42,768 nucleotides of DNA from positions 1 to 42,768 of the forward strand of contig CABUDZ010000006.1 in NCBI GenBank assembly GCA_902490445.1, read 5' to 3'. A program made the translations under genes and the position numbers. Origin of the DNA: an uncultured Collinsella sp. Its GTDB lineage: Bacteria > Actinomycetota > Coriobacteriia > Coriobacteriales > Coriobacteriaceae. This document shows positions 39,868-42,768 of this stretch, in pieces (the stretch's first letter is position 1; each line of letters opens with the position of its first letter). The notes under the pieces are model-generated. The model was given only the letters and a program-made list of their open reading frames with translations. It did not search any database and was not told the DNA's origin.

Positions 39868-40947
39868 ATGAAGTTTCTTAAAGACAAGCAGACGCGTCAC
39901 GACTTTGTTACGTACGCCATGTGCCTTGTGGCGTTCGCCATCGTGTTCTTTATGCAGTCCAACCACATGATTCCGCGCATGATCGCCGGTCAGCTGGTTC
40001 CCATCACGGCCTATATCGTCATGGCCATCTCCCTTAACCTCGTCGTCGGCATCGCGGGCGACTTGTCGCTGGGCCACGCGGGCTTTATGAGTGTCGGTGC
40101 CTATACGGGAATCGTTACCGCGGTCGCGCTGGAGAGCGCCGTTCCCTCCGATCCGGTGCGCCTTATCATCAGTATCGTGGTCGGCGCCATCGCTGCCGCC
40201 ATCCTGGGCTTCTTGATCGGCATCCCGGTCCTGCGCCTGAGCGGCGACTATCTGGCCATCGTGACCCTGGCTTTTGGCGAGATCATCAAAGAGATCGTCA
40301 CCTGCCTCATTGTGGGCGTCGACTCCCGCGGCCTGCATGTGATCTTTAACATCACGGGTAACTCCACGATCGACGACCTGCACCTGCTCGAGGACGGCAC
40401 CGCCATCATCAAGGGCGCGCAGGGCGCATCGGGCGTGTCGACCTATTCGACTTTCCTTGCCGGCGCCATCCTGGTCATGGTCGCGCTCGTGATTGTACTC
40501 AACCTGGTCCGCAGCCGTACCGGCCGTGCCATTATGGCCGTGCGCGACAACAAGATCGCTGCCGAGTCCGGGGGTATCTCCGTCACCCAGTACCGCATGA
40601 TCGCCTTCGTGGTTTCCGCCGCTCTCGCCGGTGCTGCCGGAGCCCTCTTCGGCGGTAACTTCTCGCAGCTCTCCGCCACCAAGTTCGACTTCAACACGTC
40701 CATCCTCATCCTGGTATTCGTGGTCCTGGGCGGTCTGGGCAATATGCGCGGCTCCGTCATCGCGGCGGCGTTGCTCACGGTGCTTCCCGAGCTGCTCCGT
40801 CAGTTCTCGGACTACCGCATGCTCATCTACGCCATCGTGCTGATCCTGGTCATGATCTTTACCAACAACCCGCAGCTCAAGGCGTTCTTCGCACGCATTA
40901 AGGACCGCTTTGCTTCCAAGAAGGAGGTGGCAGCCGATGCCCAGTAA
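39868..40947 (+). CDS. livM: Branched-chain amino-acid ABC permease LivM
   Basis: I prefer ATG 39868 (359 aa) with TAGGTGAG at good spacing; GTG 39859, immediately after the livH stop, is in phase but overlaps that site. Family segments include VVGIAGDLSLGHAGFMSVGA, IGIPVLRLSGDYLAIVTLAF, GEIIKEIVTCL, RTGRAIMAVRDNKIAAESGG and LVFVVLGGLGNMRGSVIAAA. It forms the second channel subunit. Its 3' end overlaps livG by 11 bp. Confidence 0.95.
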   Translation: MKFLKDKQTRHDFVTYAMCLVAFAIVFFMQSNHMIPRMIAGQLVPITAYIVMAISLNLVVGIAGDLSLGHAGFMSVGAYTGIVTAVALESAVPSDPVRLIISIVVGAIAAAILGFLIGIPVLRLSGDYLAIVTLAFGEIIKEIVTCLIVGVDSRGLHVIFNITGNSTIDDLHLLEDGTAIIKGAQGASGVSTYSTFLAGAILVMVALVIVLNLVRSRTGRAIMAVRDNKIAAESGGISVTQYRMIAFVVSAALAGAAGALFGGNFSQLSATKFDFNTSILILVFVVLGGLGNMRGSVIAAALLTVLPELLRQFSDYRMLIYAIVLILVMIFTNNPQLKAFFARIKDRFASKKEVAADAQ

Positions 40948-41797
40948 ATTTGAGTTCAACAAGGGCAAGATGGTCCCGTATCCTTCTGGCGCCATCGTTC
41001 CCGACCGCGACCTGGGCCAGCGCCCGGCGCTCGAGTGCATCCACTTGGGCATTGAATTTGGCGGCCTTAAGGCAGTCGACGACTTTAGCCTGACCATCGG
41101 TAAGACCGAGATCGCCGGTCTGATCGGTCCCAACGGTGCCGGTAAGACCACGGTCTTCAACCTGCTCACCAAGGTGTACCAGCCCACGCACGGTACCATC
41201 CTGCTCGACGGTGAGGACACCTCGGGCAAGTCGGTCTATCAGGTCAACCGCATGGGTATTGCCCGTACCTTCCAGAACATTCGCCTGTTCAACACCATGA
41301 CGGTGGAGGACAACGTCAAGGTCGGTCTGCACAACCAGGAGCGCTACTCCGGCTTTGAGGGCGTGCTGCGCCTGCCGACGTATTGGAAGCACGAGAAGGC
41401 CGCCCACGAGCGCGCCATGGAGCTGCTGTCCATTTTTGATATGGAGCACCTGGCAAACGAGCAGGCCGGCTCGCTGCCTTACGGCGCCCAGCGTCGTCTG
41501 GAGATCGTCCGCGCGCTTGCCACCAACCCCAAACTGCTGCTGCTCGACGAGCCTGCCGCCGGCATGAACCCGTCCGAGACCGCGGAGCTCATGGAGAACA
41601 TCGTCAAGATCCGCGACACCTTTGGCATCGCCATTATGCTTATCGAGCATGATATGTCGCTCGTCATGAACATCTGCGAGGGCATCTGCGTGCTCAACTT
41701 TGGTAAGGTCATCGCCAAGGGCACGGCCGAGGAGATCCAGAACAACGATGCCGTAATTGAGGCATATCTGGGCAAGCAGGATAAGGGGGAGAACTAA
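40937..41797 (+). CDS. livG: Branched-chain amino-acid ABC ATPase LivG
   Basis: ATG 40937 follows AGGAGG (286 aa) inside the end of livM. The N-terminal 30 residues precede the ATPase fold. Walker A is GPNGAGKTT (64-72), the Q-loop region has RTFQNIRLFNTMTVEDNV, the signature is LPYGAQRRLEIVRALATNP and Walker B is LLLLDEPAAGMNP, with IEHDMSLVMNICEGI for the H-loop. It powers transport as a heterodimer with LivF. Confidence 0.96.
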   Translation: MPSKFEFNKGKMVPYPSGAIVPDRDLGQRPALECIHLGIEFGGLKAVDDFSLTIGKTEIAGLIGPNGAGKTTVFNLLTKVYQPTHGTILLDGEDTSGKSVYQVNRMGIARTFQNIRLFNTMTVEDNVKVGLHNQERYSGFEGVLRLPTYWKHEKAAHERAMELLSIFDMEHLANEQAGSLPYGAQRRLEIVRALATNPKLLLLDEPAAGMNPSETAELMENIVKIRDTFGIAIMLIEHDMSLVMNICEGICVLNFGKVIAKGTAEEIQNNDAVIEAYLGKQDKGEN

Positions 41798-42511
41798 ATG
41801 GCAGAGCCGATGCTTTCCGTCTACAACATCAACGTCTGGTACGGCGCTATCCACGCCATCAAGGACATCTCCTTTAACGTCAACGAGGGCGAGATCGTGG
41901 CCCTGATCGGCGCGAACGGCGCCGGTAAGTCCACGACGCTTAAAACCATCTCGGGCCTGCTGCGTTCCAAGACCGGCTCCATCAAGTTTATGGGCGAGGA
42001 CATTACCCATACGCCTGCCGATAAACTGGTGGGCAAGGGCCTGGCCCAGGTTCCCGAGGGCCGTCGCGCCTTTTTGCAGATGACGGTCGAGGAGAACCTG
42101 GAGATGGGCGCCTACACGCAGCCCAAGTCCACGGTGGCTCCGGGCCTTGAGCGCGTCTACGAGCAGTTCCCGCGCCTTAAGGAGCGCCGTCGCCAGGTCG
42201 CCGGCACCCTTTCGGGCGGCGAACAGCAGATGCTCGTTATGGGGCGCGCCCTTATGAGCAACCCCAAGCTGCTCATGCTCGATGAGCCTTCCATGGGTCT
42301 GGCGCCGATTCTGATTGAGCAGATCTTCCAGATTGTCGAGGACCTGCACAAGGCCGGTACCACGGTGCTTCTGGTCGAGCAGAACGCCCAGATGGCGCTT
42401 TCAATCGCCACGCGCGGCTACGTGCTCGAGACCGGCAAGATCACCATGACCGGCACCGGCCAAGAGCTCCTGCACGACGACAACGTCCGCAAGGCTTACC
42501 TGGGCGGCTAG
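41798..42511 (+). CDS. livF: Branched-chain amino-acid ABC ATPase LivF
   Basis: ATG 41798 follows the livG stop directly and has AAGGGGGAG upstream. The 237-aa protein has Walker A GANGAGKST (38-46), RRAFLQMTVEENLEMGAYTQ, the signature TLSGGEQQMLVMGRALMSNP, Walker B LLMLDEPSMGLAP and the H-loop area LLVEQNAQMALSIATRGYVL. It is the last gene of the operon, followed by two hairpins. Confidence 0.96.
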   Translation: MAEPMLSVYNINVWYGAIHAIKDISFNVNEGEIVALIGANGAGKSTTLKTISGLLRSKTGSIKFMGEDITHTPADKLVGKGLAQVPEGRRAFLQMTVEENLEMGAYTQPKSTVAPGLERVYEQFPRLKERRRQVAGTLSGGEQQMLVMGRALMSNPKLLMLDEPSMGLAPILIEQIFQIVEDLHKAGTTVLLVEQNAQMALSIATRGYVLETGKITMTGTGQELLHDDNVRKAYLGG

Positions 42512-42514
42512 GTT

Positions 42515-42542
42515 GTTACGCCGTTCTGCCGAACGGCGTAAC
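42515..42542 (+). terminator. Perfect 12-bp hairpin right after livF
   Basis: GTTACGCCGTTC (42515-42526) and GAACGGCGTAAC (42531-42542) form a perfect stem with a 4-base loop 3 bases after the livF stop. It lacks a T-run, so it is probably an mRNA end stabiliser or first half of the terminator. Confidence 0.6.
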
Positions 42543-42555
42543 GGCTCGACGCTGC

Positions 42556-42654
42556 GCGGGCCGCATTTGGACAATCTGACGTTCAACTTCAAGGGCGCGA
42601 CCAGAAGGTCAGCGCCCTTTCGTTTCACGTCACCTTGTCTCAAATGCGGCCCGC
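42556..42654. repeat. 14-bp inverted repeat enclosing a terminator hairpin
   Basis: GCGGGCCGCATTTG (42556-42569) is exactly complementary to 42641-42654; 71 bases lie between. Inside, AAGGGCGC-GACC (42591-42602) pairs with GGTC-A-GCGCCCTT (42607-42619) and is followed by TCGTTTC, a plausible rho-independent terminator for liv. The remaining bases to 42768 contain no gene I can support. Confidence 0.7.
42591..42620 (+). terminator. Terminator of the liv operon
   Basis: The 12-bp stem with a single bulged A, a 4-base AGAA loop and a TTT-rich tail lies 80 bp past livF. It is the best termination signal for this operon in the window. Confidence 0.65.
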
Positions 42655-42768
42655 TCGCTAACATTTCCAAAACATCGGCGTTTCCGTTGTCGCTGGCACA
42701 TGGGGGTGACACTTGGGGACGTTCCTTTTAATATGAGCAGGACATTGTCAAGAGGCAAAATCGGGCCT

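Noticed and set aside
38953..41229. A 758-codon open frame on the minus strand opposite livH, livM and livG
   Set aside because: It covers three well-recognised liv genes on the other strand, and its His/Asp/Gly-rich composition is that of an antisense shadow.

Overview
The window is high-GC bacterial chromosome. The gene content suggests a member of the Coriobacteriia, probably close to Collinsella. That placement is an inference from gene families, Shine-Dalgarno use, many GTG/TTG starts, sortase-type surface proteins and fermentative redox genes; no rRNA or marker gene here proves it. I see no tRNA, rRNA, CRISPR array, transposase or phage structural gene.

Left part (1-9670). A DUF3516-type DEAD/DEAH helicase is cut by the left edge. 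Next is a translation and tRNA-modification neighbourhood: trmB, whose frame is interrupted by an in-frame amber codon; a methyltransferase with a Trm9/ABH8-like N-terminal signature; an XRE regulator coupled to a DUF4097 membrane protein; a single-gene radical-SAM/GNAT Elp3; and a membrane-anchored spermidine-synthase-like protein. Elp3 near a Trm9-like enzyme suggests a bacterial mcm5U34 wobble-uridine pathway.

Centre-left (9684-19400, all minus strand). A three-gene cassette encodes a TerB-N/TerB-C protein, a BrxD-like (BREX ATP-binding, DUF2791) P-loop ATPase and an Lhr-like SF2 helicase. It looks like a stand-alone DNA-processing or defence module and is the strongest candidate for an uncharacterised system. 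Then come a DUF554 membrane protein and a five-gene export cassette: a small cytosolic protein, a single-pass protein, a secreted WxL-like protein, a tiny protein ending in a LAQTD/TM/basic sorting tail, and a Cys-rich secreted protein. It resembles Gram-positive Csc/WxL surface-complex loci in architecture.

Middle (19746-28851). A GlcD-type FAD dehydrogenase, EtfB and a ferredoxin-fused EtfA form an LctDBC-like electron-confurcating lactate dehydrogenase operon. They are followed by an HD-domain protein, an AzlC/AzlD amino-acid exporter, a KdgT permease, a membrane diguanylate cyclase and an EamA transporter.

Right part (28951-42768). It holds a fused PurL/PurQ, a CPA2-type antiporter, a 62-bp-periodic palindromic repeat array, an SDR oxidoreductase and homoserine dehydrogenase. 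A fossil fragment of a second livJ lies just upstream of a complete livJHMGF branched-chain amino-acid ABC importer operon. The window ends in a nested inverted-repeat/terminator structure.
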